From contig CAVGWF010000047.1 of assembly GCA_963632825.1 (NCBI GenBank), positions 1 through 23,620 on the forward strand: DNA of 23,620 bases. Direction: 5' to 3'. Below the pieces are notes generated by a model. That model searched no databases and had not been told where the DNA came from. It saw only the letters and a list, made by a program, of their open reading frames with translations. A program made the translations under genes and the position numbers. The DNA is from F23-B02 sp963632825. Lineage in GTDB: Bacteria; Bacillota; Clostridia; Oscillospirales; Oscillospiraceae. This document shows, one piece after another, positions 14,242 through 22,505 of the stretch (position 1 is its first letter; every line of letters starts with the position of its first letter).

Positions 14242-16479
14242 GTGGAACTTGTGTATAAGATCATAAACTTCATTATCCTGATCGGAGCTCTCGCTTTTAT
14301 CTGCCATAAGATGAACCTGCTCGATAAGATATTCGGCAGCCGCAGGCGCGATATAAGCCGCCGGATAGAGGATGCCGAGAATGCGAAAACGCAGGCTCTT
14401 GAGCTTGGCGCGGATATAGAGAAGGCAAAGCAGGCGAATGAAGAGCGCAAGCAGCAGCTTTTGCAGGATGCCGAGCAGCAGGCAAAGGCGGACAGCGCTG
14501 CCATAGCGGTATCCGGTGAGGAGGAGGCAAAGGACCTTCTTGCCAATGCCGAAAAAAGTGAAGAGCAGCTCATGGAGCAGATGAAGAACAGAGTTTCTTC
14601 GCAAACGGTGCAGCGCGTTGCACAGATAACCGCAAGCGTTCTGAGCCGCGGCAGCTTTGAAAGCTCCAAGCAGGCGCTCAATGAGAAGTTTATCGAACAA
14701 ATAAAAGAATTGGTATCGGCAATGCCGAGTGACATTTTGAATATGAATGAACTGAAAAAACTTGACATTTCAATAAAGAGCGCGCAGCCGCTGAGTGACG
14801 AGGAAATGCAGAAGCTCACTCAGATAATCTGCGAGACCTTTATCTCGTGCCACAACGAGGTTGACACCGATGTTATAGGCGGTGTGCGTATGCAGGTCGG
14901 CGACACGGTGTACGACGGTACCCTCGCGCACACTCTTGACAGACTCAGCCAGGATGTCGAGAGCAACACACGCCAGAGCGATGAGCAGATGAAGTCCATT
15001 GCCGAGGGCATCAAGAAGCAGCTTGAAAAGGTCAACGGCGACATTGATGTTTTCCAGACCGGCGAGGTCGTCACTCTTGGAGACGGTATCTGCCGCGTAT
15101 CCGGTCTTGCCGATGTTATGGCAGGCGAGATGCTTGAGTTCAAGGGCGGACTCAAGGGCATGGTACAGGACCTTGAGAAGGATAATGTCGGTGTCGTACT
15201 GCTTGGACCGTTCGGTCACCTCCAGGAGGGTGACAGCGTCCGCCGTACCGGCAGAATAATCGAGGTGCCCGTCGGAGAGAGCCTTGTCGGCCGTGTAGTA
15301 GACGCTATGGGTACGCCGATAGACGGCAAGGGCCCGATCAAAAACGAGGGCTTCCGCCCCGTTGAGAGTCCGGCTCCGAGCGTTCTGTCCAGAAAGCCCG
15401 TTTCCGTGCCTCTCCAGACCGGACTCAAGGCTATCGACGCACTTGTGCCTATCGGCAGAGGTCAGCGTGAGCTGATCATCGGCGACCGTCAGACCGGTAA
15501 GACCGCAATAGCTCTCGATGCCATCATAAATCAGAAGGGCAAGGATGTTATCTGCATCTATGTCGCCATCGGTCAGAAGGAATCGACCGTTGCCGGCGTT
15601 GTTGAAAAGCTGCGCAGCCACGGCGCCATGGATTACACCATCGTTGTAGCCGCAACCGCATCCGAGCCGGCACCCATGCTGTACATCGCACCCTATGCGG
15701 GCGCCGCAATGGGCGAGTACTTTATGTACAAGGGCAAGGATGTCCTCATCATCTATGACGATCTGAGTAAGCAGGCTACCGCTTACCGCGAGATTTCCCT
15801 GCTGCTCCAGAGACCGCCCGGACGCGAGGCGTACCCCGGCGATGTATTCTATCTGCACTCCAGACTGCTTGAAAGGGCGGCGCGCCTTAACGAGGAGTCC
15901 GGCGGCGGCAGCATGACCGCTCTGCCTATAATTGAGACTCAGGCGGGAGACATTTCGGCTTATATCCCGACCAATGTCATCTCCATAACCGACGGTCAGA
16001 TATTCCTTGAGAGCGATCTGTTCCACTCGGGCGTTCGTCCGGCAATAAATGTCGGTCTGTCGGTATCCCGTGTCGGCGGCGCGGCTCAGCTCGGCGCCAT
16101 GAAACAGGTAGCCGGCCGCCTGCGCGTCGATCTTGCGCAGTATCGCGAGCTTGCGTCGTTTGCACAGTTCGGCTCCGACCTTGATAAATCGACCCGCGAC
16201 ACGCTGCACCGCGGTGCGCGCATGACGGAAACGCTCAAGCAGGGGCAGTATGCACCCATGAGCGCGGCCGATCAGGTCATTGCCATATTTGCCGTGTCCG
16301 AGGGTTATACCGATGATCTGGAGCTTGAAGATATGGCTCGCTTCGAGTCGGAGCTCATAGATTATGTAAACCGCACATATCCTGAATTCAGCGGCGAGGT
16401 GCTCAGCGGTAAAAAGCTCAATGCAGAGCAGCAGGCAAAGCTTAAAGAATGCATAGTGAACTTCAAGAAGACTTTTTGA
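14242..16479 (+). CDS. atpA: Fusion of ATP synthase b'-like stalk + delta C-terminal domain + complete alpha subunit
   Basis: One open frame of 745 codons starts at GTG 14242 (GGAAGGAGGG upstream). Residues 4-24 are a membrane helix (VYKIINFIILIGALAFICHKM). Residues 30-165 are a charged coiled coil like subunit b. Residues about 172-245 match the C-terminal domain of delta ('LDISIKSAQPLSDEEMQKL' and 'VIGGVRMQVGDTVYDGTLAHTLDRL'). The delta N-terminal six-helix domain is not seen. From M250 (14989) a full-length alpha of 496 aa follows: 'GEVVTLGDGICRVSGL', Walker A GDRQTGKTA near 414-422, 'IIYDDLSKQATAYRE', 'RRPPGREAYPGDVFYLHSRLLERA'-like catalytic region and the arginine-finger 'SVSRVGGAAQ'. 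No separate atpH or atpA exists. Known b-delta fusions (mycobacterial AtpFH) do not include alpha. Alpha is needed three times and delta once, so a shorter product may be made. Confidence 0.95.
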   Translation: MELVYKIINFIILIGALAFICHKMNLLDKIFGSRRRDISRRIEDAENAKTQALELGADIEKAKQANEERKQQLLQDAEQQAKADSAAIAVSGEEEAKDLLANAEKSEEQLMEQMKNRVSSQTVQRVAQITASVLSRGSFESSKQALNEKFIEQIKELVSAMPSDILNMNELKKLDISIKSAQPLSDEEMQKLTQIICETFISCHNEVDTDVIGGVRMQVGDTVYDGTLAHTLDRLSQDVESNTRQSDEQMKSIAEGIKKQLEKVNGDIDVFQTGEVVTLGDGICRVSGLADVMAGEMLEFKGGLKGMVQDLEKDNVGVVLLGPFGHLQEGDSVRRTGRIIEVPVGESLVGRVVDAMGTPIDGKGPIKNEGFRPVESPAPSVLSRKPVSVPLQTGLKAIDALVPIGRGQRELIIGDRQTGKTAIALDAIINQKGKDVICIYVAIGQKESTVAGVVEKLRSHGAMDYTIVVAATASEPAPMLYIAPYAGAAMGEYFMYKGKDVLIIYDDLSKQATAYREISLLLQRPPGREAYPGDVFYLHSRLLERAARLNEESGGGSMTALPIIETQAGDISAYIPTNVISITDGQIFLESDLFHSGVRPAINVGLSVSRVGGAAQLGAMKQVAGRLRVDLAQYRELASFAQFGSDLDKSTRDTLHRGARMTETLKQGQYAPMSAADQVIAIFAVSEGYTDDLELEDMARFESELIDYVNRTYPEFSGEVLSGKKLNAEQQAKLKECIVNFKKTF
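14989..14991 (+). promoter_or_regulatory. Possible internal start (Met250) producing free alpha subunit
   Basis: The in-frame ATG at 14989 lies where a stand-alone alpha begins: 24 residues before 'GEVVTLGDG', against about 28 in E. coli. The next residues, 'KSIAEGIKKQLEKV', parallel the usual 'EISELIKQ' start helix. No GGAGG precedes it; the upstream bases ACGCCAGAGCGATGAGCAG offer at best a weak site. Confidence 0.3.
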
Positions 16480-16509
16480 GCGAAAATATAAATGAGAGGA
16501 GGGGCATAG

Positions 16510-17376
16510 ATGGCTAATATGCGTGCTATACGCACTCGAATAAAGAGCGTTAAGAATACCGAGCAGATAACCAAAGCCATGAAAATGGTCGCGGTGTCAA
16601 AGCTGCGCAGAACGCAGAACAGTATGCAGGCTATGCGCCCCTTCGCCGAAAAAAGCCAAGAGGTCATGGACACGCTGCTTTCTGGCTCGTCCGGACTGCA
16701 AAATCGGTTCATAACCCCGCATAAAGAGGTAAAAAAGATCTGCTATGTCCTGTTTTTGGGCAATAGAGGACTGTGCGGAGCTTATAACAGTGCGGTTTTG
16801 CACTACGCAAATTCCGTAATAAAGCGCTCCGGCAAGGACTACGGTCTTGTCGTGTGCGGACGCTGGGGCAAGGATGTGCTTGCAAACAGCAAGCTCAATG
16901 TGATACACACATTTTCCGAGCTCAGCGACACGCCGACGGTCGACGAAGCACTTGAGATATCCGATTATCTCAAGGAGCTTTACCTTGACGGCGGGTACGA
17001 CGAGGTCCACCTTATATACCAGCACTATGTAACCGCTCTGCGTCAGGAGCCGACGGATGCTCAGTTCCTGCCCGCAAAGCCGGAAAAAAGTGATAATGAG
17101 GATCAGACGAGAGTGTTCATATTTGAGCCCGACACCGGAAGCGTGCTCGAGGGCGTTATGCAGCTTTATCTTAACAATAAGATCATGAGCACACTGCTGG
17201 ATGCCAAATGCGGTGAGCATTCGGCACGAATGACTGCGATGACGGCGGCTGCGGACAGCACAAAGAAACTCATCGCGGAGCTCGACCTCAGGCTCAACCG
17301 TGCGCGTCAGGCAGCGATAACGACCGAGATCACGGAGATAGTCGGCGGTGCATCTGCGCTTAAAAAGAAGAAGTAA
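16510..17376 (+). CDS. atpG: F-type ATP synthase subunit gamma
   Basis: This 288-aa protein is the rotating central shaft. The N-terminal helix 'MRAIRTRIKSVKNTEQITKAMKMVAVSKLRR' and the C-terminal helix 'ARMTAMTAAADSTKKLIAELDLRLNRARQAAITTEITEIVGGA' are the two conserved halves of the coiled coil that enters alpha3-beta3. The Rossmann-like middle contains 'FLGNRGLCGAYNS'. Length is normal. It starts 30 bp after the fusion gene, with GAGAGGAGGGG upstream. Confidence 0.96.
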   Translation: MANMRAIRTRIKSVKNTEQITKAMKMVAVSKLRRTQNSMQAMRPFAEKSQEVMDTLLSGSSGLQNRFITPHKEVKKICYVLFLGNRGLCGAYNSAVLHYANSVIKRSGKDYGLVVCGRWGKDVLANSKLNVIHTFSELSDTPTVDEALEISDYLKELYLDGGYDEVHLIYQHYVTALRQEPTDAQFLPAKPEKSDNEDQTRVFIFEPDTGSVLEGVMQLYLNNKIMSTLLDAKCGEHSARMTAMTAAADSTKKLIAELDLRLNRARQAAITTEITEIVGGASALKKKK

Positions 17377-17397
17377 ACCCCTTTAGGAGGTAGGTTA

Positions 17398-18786
17398 ATG
17401 GAAAACGGAATTGTCAGAAGGGTCATTGGACCTGTCGTAGATGTCCAGTTTCCCTCCGGCAAAATGCCGGATATATACAATGCGATCGAGGTAAAGCTCC
17501 CTGACCGCAAGATCGTCATGGAGGCGGTTCAGCACATAGGCGACAACAGCGTCAGGTGCGTATCGCTTTTTTCCACCGATGGTCTTTCCCGCGGCTGCGC
17601 TGCGGTCGATACCGGCGCGCCCATAAAAATGCCTGTCGGCGAAGCTACCCTTGGCAGAATGTTCAATGTCATCGGCGAGCCTATAGACGATAAGGGACCG
17701 GTCAATGCCGAGGAGTATATGCCGATACACAGACAGGCTCCCGCATTTACGGATATTGCGCCGTCCACAGAGATACTGGAAACCGGTATCAAGGTCGTTG
17801 ACCTGCTTGCGCCTTATTCCAAGGGCGGCAAGATAGGCCTGTTCGGCGGCGCAGGTGTCGGCAAAACGGTTCTTATTATGGAGCTTATCCGCAATGTCGC
17901 CTATGAGCACGGCGGCTACTCGGTTTTCGCCGGCGTCGGTGAAAGAAGCCGTGAGGGCAATGACCTCTGGCATGAGATGACCGAGTCCGGAGTCATAAAC
18001 AAGACTGCGCTGGTGTTCGGTCAGATGAACGAGCCGCCCGGAGCGCGTCTGCGCGTTCCTCTGTCCGGTCTTACTATCGCCGAAAACTTCCGCGACGAGT
18101 CAGGTCAGGATGTCCTGCTGTTTATCGACAACATATTCAGATTTACACAGGCGGGCTCAGAGGTTTCGGCACTGCTTGGCCGTATGCCCTCCGCGGTCGG
18201 CTATCAGCCGACACTGGCGACCGAGATGGGTTCTTTGCAGGAGCGTATAACCTCAACCTGCAACGGCTCGGTAACATCGGTCCAGGCTATCTATGTCCCT
18301 GCCGACGACCTTACGGACCCTGCACCCGCAACGGCGTTTGCCCACCTTGATGCAACGACCGTTCTGTCACGAAGCATATCAGAGCTCGGCATTTATCCTG
18401 CGGTCGATCCGTTGGAGTCTACATCGAGAATACTCGATCCCAATATCCTCGGCAGAGAGCATTATGATACGGCGCGCGCCGTTCAGGCCGTGCTCCAGAA
18501 GTATAAGGAGCTGCAGGACATCATTGCGGTTCTTGGTATGGATGAGCTCAGCGTTGAGGATAAGGCGACAGTCAGCCGCGCACGAAAAATACAGAGATTC
18601 CTGTCTCAGCCGTTCCATGTCGCGGAGAACTTCACCGGCGTCAAGGGCGCATATGTCAAGCTGGAGGACACAATACGCGGCTTCCAGGCGATACTTGGCG
18701 GCGACTGCGACGATCTGCCGGAGCAGGCATTCCTTATGTGCGGAACGATAGACGAGGTGCTCGCAAAACGCGAGCAGTTCAAGTGA
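17398..18786 (+). CDS. atpD: F-type ATP synthase subunit beta (catalytic)
   Basis: This 462-aa catalytic subunit is complete. It has 'GIVRRVIGPVVDVQFPSGKMPDIYNAIEV' at the N-terminus, Walker A GGAGVGKT at residues 150-157, 'FAGVGERSREGNDLWHEM' with the catalytic Glu, the Walker B region 'DVLLFIDNIFRFTQAGSEVSALLGRMPSAVGYQPTLATEMG', and the lever motif DELSVED at about 382-388, a variant of DELSEED. The P-loop and Arg network look intact, so it should synthesise or hydrolyse ATP. AGGAGGT at 17386-17392 precedes ATG 17398, and the gene follows atpG by 21 bp. Confidence 0.97.
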   Translation: MENGIVRRVIGPVVDVQFPSGKMPDIYNAIEVKLPDRKIVMEAVQHIGDNSVRCVSLFSTDGLSRGCAAVDTGAPIKMPVGEATLGRMFNVIGEPIDDKGPVNAEEYMPIHRQAPAFTDIAPSTEILETGIKVVDLLAPYSKGGKIGLFGGAGVGKTVLIMELIRNVAYEHGGYSVFAGVGERSREGNDLWHEMTESGVINKTALVFGQMNEPPGARLRVPLSGLTIAENFRDESGQDVLLFIDNIFRFTQAGSEVSALLGRMPSAVGYQPTLATEMGSLQERITSTCNGSVTSVQAIYVPADDLTDPAPATAFAHLDATTVLSRSISELGIYPAVDPLESTSRILDPNILGREHYDTARAVQAVLQKYKELQDIIAVLGMDELSVEDKATVSRARKIQRFLSQPFHVAENFTGVKGAYVKLEDTIRGFQAILGGDCDDLPEQAFLMCGTIDEVLAKREQFK

Positions 18787-18819
18787 GCTGCGTCTTAATA
18801 TTCGGAAAGGATAGCTGCT

Positions 18820-19230
18820 ATGGCGGATAAGATAAATTTTCAGATAGCAACGGCAGACGGACTTGTCTGCGACGCGATGGCGAGCTATGTGCTTGTTCCG
18901 CTTACCGACGGTGATGCCGGCATCATGGCGGGTCACGCTGCCATGATTGGTGCACTCCGAGAGGGTGTCGTAAAGTATGTTACCGAGGGTGAGGAGCACT
19001 ATGCCGCGGTCAGCGGGGGAGTTGTCAGCATTGCGGATAATGAACTGATACTGCTTGCCCGTACCGCAGAAAAGGCCGAAACGATAGACCTCGCCCGTGC
19101 TCAGGCATCCGAAAAGAGAGCAAGAGCGCGTATCGACCACAAAAACAGTGACATCGACCTGAAGCGAGCGGAGCTTTCACTCCAGCGAGCCATAGCGAGG
19201 GAAAAGGCCTATAGCTTTGTCCATAAGTAA
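18820..19230 (+). CDS. atpC: F-type ATP synthase subunit epsilon
   Basis: This 136-aa protein has the N-terminal beta sandwich ('FQIATADGLVCDAMASYVLVPLTDGDAGIMAGHAAMIGALREGVVKY', 'YAAVSGGVVSIADNELILLARTAEKAE') and the C-terminal two-helix arm ('ARAQASEKRARARI' and 'KRAELSLQRAIAREKAY') that can extend into the motor to inhibit ATP hydrolysis. It closes the operon, 33 bp after atpD. Confidence 0.95.
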   Translation: MADKINFQIATADGLVCDAMASYVLVPLTDGDAGIMAGHAAMIGALREGVVKYVTEGEEHYAAVSGGVVSIADNELILLARTAEKAETIDLARAQASEKRARARIDHKNSDIDLKRAELSLQRAIAREKAYSFVHK

Positions 19231-19241
19231 TATGTCAACAA

Positions 19242-19284
19242 AAAGCTCCCGTTCTCTCAGACGAGCCGAGAGGACGGGAGCTTT
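19242..19284 (-). terminator. Terminator for the ABC transporter gene (17-bp stem)
   Basis: The arms 19242-19258 and 19268-19284 (AAAGCTCCCGT... / ...ACGGGAGCTTT) form a 17-bp stem with one G-T wobble and a 9-nt loop. On the minus strand it is followed by TTTTTGTTG, a U-tract. On the plus strand no T-run follows, so it chiefly serves the minus-strand transcript. Confidence 0.8.
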
Positions 19285-19292
19285 CATGTGCC

Positions 19293-19324
19293 GAACACCG
19301 CCGGAGGGCGGTGTTCATTTTTTT
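19293..19324 (+). terminator. Terminator of the ATP synthase operon
   Basis: A perfect 10-bp stem, GAACACCGCC (19293-19302) / GGCGGTGTTC (19307-19316), with loop GGAG is followed by A and seven T on the plus strand. It is directional: there is no A-run on the other side. The T-run ends inside the stop codon of the convergent ABC gene. Confidence 0.88.
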
Positions 19325-22274
19325 ATTCGGTTCTCAATGCAACCACGGGGTCCTTGTTCGCTGCGACCTTAGACGGTATAAGACCCGCAATAACGGTCAG
19401 CAGCATGCTTATCGCTATAAGCACAAGCGCAGCAGCCGGCGGCAGAACGGCGTTTATCGAATAAATGCCGGTAAGATGGTGGACGACGGCGTTTATCGGG
19501 ATGCACAGCAGCATCGTTACAAGAATGCCGATAAGTCCGGCACTGAAGCCGACTATGACGGTCTCGGCGTTAAATACGCTCGAAATATCCTTTTTCGAAG
19601 CGCCGATGGCGCGGAGAATACCAATCTCCTTAGTGCGCTCAAGAACACTTATATAGGTGATTATGCCGATCATGATGCTTGAAACTATAAGACTTATGGC
19701 GACAAATGCGATAAGGACATAGGATATCACATTGATTATCGTCGTTACCGAGCTCATGATAAGCGCCACATAGTCGGTGTAGCTTATCTGGTCTGAGGGC
19801 TCTACGCTGTTATTATAGTCCTCTATCACCGCAGAAACGGCATCCTTAGCGGCGAAGGTCGCAACATAAATGTTGACTCCGGCAGGGGAATCGAGGTCGA
19901 CATAGCCGAGAGTACGCAGGTTTTGCTCATAGCTCGAGCTTGAGAAGGTTTCGGGCATATACTCATCATATATGAGCTTGTAGCCCTCATCGGTTAGATA
20001 GCAGCTGTCGAATGCGGAGGCTAACGCAGCTGTGGAAAGCTGACCAAGCTGCTGCTTTACCTGCTCGGCATAAGTCTGCTTTATCTGCTCACTCAGCATC
20101 TCACGCATATAGCCGAACAGCGTGTCATCATCCATCGCCGCGAGCATATCGGCGTATTCGGGATAGCTTTCGAGCACCTTTTGCTCAATATCGCTCCTTG
20201 TAAATCCGCTGAGCTGCTCGTCTATTACGGAATTTACATACGCATCGGGTGCCGTTGACATATAACCAATGTATATCTCCGCCTTCTTTGCATCGTCTAT
20301 GCCTGCGCAGTAATCTATAACGGTCTGCTTTATCTCATCGGCAGTGAGCACCTTGTCGGTATCCTTAAACGGCAGACCTGTGAATACATCGTGCTTGGGA
20401 TCCTCAAGCTGCTTTTTTACAAGCTCGCTCTGAGCGGTCTGCTCGACGACATACTTTGTCAGGGCGTTCGTATATCCGATAGCGCCGGTCATCATTCCGG
20501 ACACCGCATCCGCACTCTGACGCACGATGCCGACTATCCTGAGCTCAATGCCGTTGCTGTACAGAGTCTTGAGTCCGAGAGGATCCGCGCTTATGTCCTT
20601 GTAGGCGCCGGTCTCCGGGTCATACTGCCAGCAGTCGGCAGGGAGGATGAGGCTGAAGGTCTTTTTGCACACATCGGCATAGCTCCAGCTCTCGACCTTT
20701 GAGGTGTCGACCTCATCTCCGCTCATATAGCCGGTCATGGCCGCGACCATCTCGCTTGAGGATTTGAGCCCGAGAGCGTACAGCACCATATCCGAGACCT
20801 CGTTATTTTCGTCAACTATCAGAACGACCTCATCATAGCTCTGCGGCCAGCTGCCGTACAAAACATCGTACTGCTGCTGCAGCACCGGGCTTATGAGCCC
20901 GTTATCGCCCGGCAGCATCTCCTGCCAGACGACAAACTGGCTCTGCGTGCTGCTCATGCCGGAGGAGGAGAACATGTCGTTCATCGACTGGCTCACAGAC
21001 TGCTCGGCATCATCTCCGATAACACCGGCACGCATCTTGCTCATGAGCGACATGACATCAGACTTCACGATCTTCCCGTCGGCATCCTTGGTGTAGAGGT
21101 TCATCGGCAGATTGTAGGTGTACTGAATGCTTGTCGCGTTTTGGCTGAGCACCGTGTCCTTTGACATCTGCTCGTCGAGGAAAACCTTCAATGCCTTGAG
21201 GTTATTGCTCTGCACCTCGGCGTTTGTCATGGTGTTCATCATTTCGTACATAATGGTGTTGCCGTATACGGCATCATTATCATGCTTATTTTCGGAGTTC
21301 TCGGCATTTATGCCCATAAGACTCGTGACAAGAGCCGACATATCGACCGTTTCCGCCTGGATGCTTATCGGGTAGGAAGAAAGCGTGTCCTCCTGAACCT
21401 TGTCGATGTAGTTATTAACGCCCGTGGAGATCGAGAGGATCAGCGCAATGCCTATAATGCCAATGCTTCCGGCAAAAGCCGTCAGTATTGTGCGCCCTTT
21501 TTTGGTCATTAGGTTATTGAGCGAAAGCGAAAGTGCCGTGAGGTAGCTCATGGCGGTTTTCCGCTGCACTGGCTCGGAAACCGCGTCATCGGGAGCTGTG
21601 TACGGCATTGTATCGCCGGTTATGAGACCGTCGCGCAGGCGAATGATGCGCGAGGCATAGCTGTCGGCAAGCTCGGGATTGTGCGTTACCATGATGATGA
21701 GCTTATCCTTGGATATCTGCTTCAGTATCTCCATGATCTGCACGCTCGTTTCAGAGTCGAGCGCACCCGTAGGCTCGTCGGCAAGGAGAATGTCGGGGTC
21801 GTTTACCAGCGCACGGGCTATCGCAACGCGCTGCATCTGACCGCCGGACATCTGATTCGGCTTTTTGCCGAGCTGATCGCCGAGCCCGACCTGTTCAAGC
21901 GCATTTACGGCTCTCCTGCGCCGGTCGGCCTTGCTGACGCCGGAGAGAGTAAGTGCAAGCTCAACATTTGCAAGCACCGTCTGATGCGGAATGAGGTTAT
22001 ACGACTGAAAAACAAAGCCGATGGAGTGGTTGCGGTAGGTGTCCCAATCACGGTCGGAGTATTCCTTTGTGGAGCGGCCGTTGATTATGAGGTCGCCCTC
22101 CGTGTACTGGTCAAGCCCGCCGATTATGTTCAGCAATGTGGTCTTGCCGCAGCCGGAGTGACCGAGAATGGCGACAAACTCGCTTTTACGGAATTCAAGG
22201 TCGATCCCCTTCAGCGCGTGAACGGTATCGTCGCCAACGGCGTAATCCTTTGTAATACCTTTTAATTTGAGCAT
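19323..22274 (-). CDS. ABC transporter ATPase-permease fusion (MacB/FtsX type, large ectodomain)
   Basis: This 983-aa protein carries an ATPase and permease on one chain. The ATPase (residues 1-225) has Walker A GHSGCGKTT at 38-46, 'FQSYNLIPHQTVLANVELAL', signature MSGGQMQR, Walker B 'ILLADEPTGALD' and 'MVTHNPELA', the LolD/MacB subfamily. A membrane helix (about 255-285, 'RTILTAFAGSIGIIGIALILSIS') leads into a roughly 560-residue extracytoplasmic region rich in Asp/Ser/Gln. Three C-terminal FtsX helices end in 'LERTKEIGILRAIGASKKDISSVF' and 'LAVIAGLIPSKVAANKDPVVALRTE'-like sequence. Such systems act by mechanical transmission rather than classic transport, for example peptide or bacitracin resistance, lipoprotein release or cell-wall control. 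A single chain probably acts as a homodimer. No partner gene is adjacent. AGGAGA precedes ATG 22274. Confidence 0.9.
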   Translation of the reverse strand: MLKLKGITKDYAVGDDTVHALKGIDLEFRKSEFVAILGHSGCGKTTLLNIIGGLDQYTEGDLIINGRSTKEYSDRDWDTYRNHSIGFVFQSYNLIPHQTVLANVELALTLSGVSKADRRRRAVNALEQVGLGDQLGKKPNQMSGGQMQRVAIARALVNDPDILLADEPTGALDSETSVQIMEILKQISKDKLIIMVTHNPELADSYASRIIRLRDGLITGDTMPYTAPDDAVSEPVQRKTAMSYLTALSLSLNNLMTKKGRTILTAFAGSIGIIGIALILSISTGVNNYIDKVQEDTLSSYPISIQAETVDMSALVTSLMGINAENSENKHDNDAVYGNTIMYEMMNTMTNAEVQSNNLKALKVFLDEQMSKDTVLSQNATSIQYTYNLPMNLYTKDADGKIVKSDVMSLMSKMRAGVIGDDAEQSVSQSMNDMFSSSGMSSTQSQFVVWQEMLPGDNGLISPVLQQQYDVLYGSWPQSYDEVVLIVDENNEVSDMVLYALGLKSSSEMVAAMTGYMSGDEVDTSKVESWSYADVCKKTFSLILPADCWQYDPETGAYKDISADPLGLKTLYSNGIELRIVGIVRQSADAVSGMMTGAIGYTNALTKYVVEQTAQSELVKKQLEDPKHDVFTGLPFKDTDKVLTADEIKQTVIDYCAGIDDAKKAEIYIGYMSTAPDAYVNSVIDEQLSGFTRSDIEQKVLESYPEYADMLAAMDDDTLFGYMREMLSEQIKQTYAEQVKQQLGQLSTAALASAFDSCYLTDEGYKLIYDEYMPETFSSSSYEQNLRTLGYVDLDSPAGVNIYVATFAAKDAVSAVIEDYNNSVEPSDQISYTDYVALIMSSVTTIINVISYVLIAFVAISLIVSSIMIGIITYISVLERTKEIGILRAIGASKKDISSVFNAETVIVGFSAGLIGILVTMLLCIPINAVVHHLTGIYSINAVLPPAAALVLIAISMLLTVIAGLIPSKVAANKDPVVALRTE

Positions 22275-22310
22275 GAGGCGTGTCTCCTAAAATTAACGCA
22301 TAATAAAGCA

Positions 22311-22339
22311 ATTATCGGCTTTTTTTGCTTTAAAGTCAA
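22311..22339 (-). promoter_or_regulatory. Promoter of the ABC transporter gene
   Basis: On the minus strand TTGACT (22339-22334), a 17-nt spacer and GATAAT (22316-22311) lie 37 bp before the start codon. It is a good sigma-A match. Confidence 0.65.
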
Positions 22340-22385
22340 TAGATGTAACAGAAAGTTAAGAAACAGATTCCGAAATCTTCCGGTG

Positions 22386-22414
22386 TTGACAATTTTGCTG
22401 CCGTGAGTTAAAAT
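22386..22414 (+). promoter_or_regulatory. Promoter of tRNA-Arg(CCT)
   Basis: A perfect TTGACA (22386-22391), a 17-nt spacer and TAAAAT (22409-22414) place transcription start near 22421, only about five bases before the mature tRNA. This is as strong a promoter as any in the window, as expected for a stable RNA gene. Confidence 0.85.
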
Positions 22415-22425
22415 GACCATGTTGT

Positions 22426-22502
22426 GCCTCCGTAGCTCACCTGGATAGAGCGTGCGCCTCCTAAGCGCAAGGTAGTGAGTTCGAGTCTCGCCGGGGGTGC
22501 CA
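22426..22502 (+). tRNA. tRNA-Arg (anticodon CCT)
   Basis: A 77-nt cloverleaf has acceptor arms GCCTCCG (22426-22432) and CGGGGGT (22492-22498), with G-T wobbles. The D-arm is GCTC...GAGC. The anticodon stem TGCGC/GCGCA encloses loop CTCCTAA with anticodon CCT at 22460-22462. The T-arm is GTGAG-TTCGAGT-CTCGC. The 3' CCA is encoded (22500-22502). It reads AGG codons. Confidence 0.96.
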
Positions 22503-22505
22503 AAA

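Noticed and set aside
14200..14990. Fusion explained as a frameshift joining atpF', atpH and atpA
   Set aside because: The reading frame is continuous with sensible protein sequence on both sides of the junction, and the linker has no repeats or homopolymers that would prompt a sequencing slip; a lost stop codon remains possible but only reads can tell.
14770..16209. 479-aa minus-strand open frame opposite the ATP synthase fusion gene
   Set aside because: It is the antisense shadow of strongly coding alpha sequence, with no ribosome site and low-complexity composition typical of shadows.
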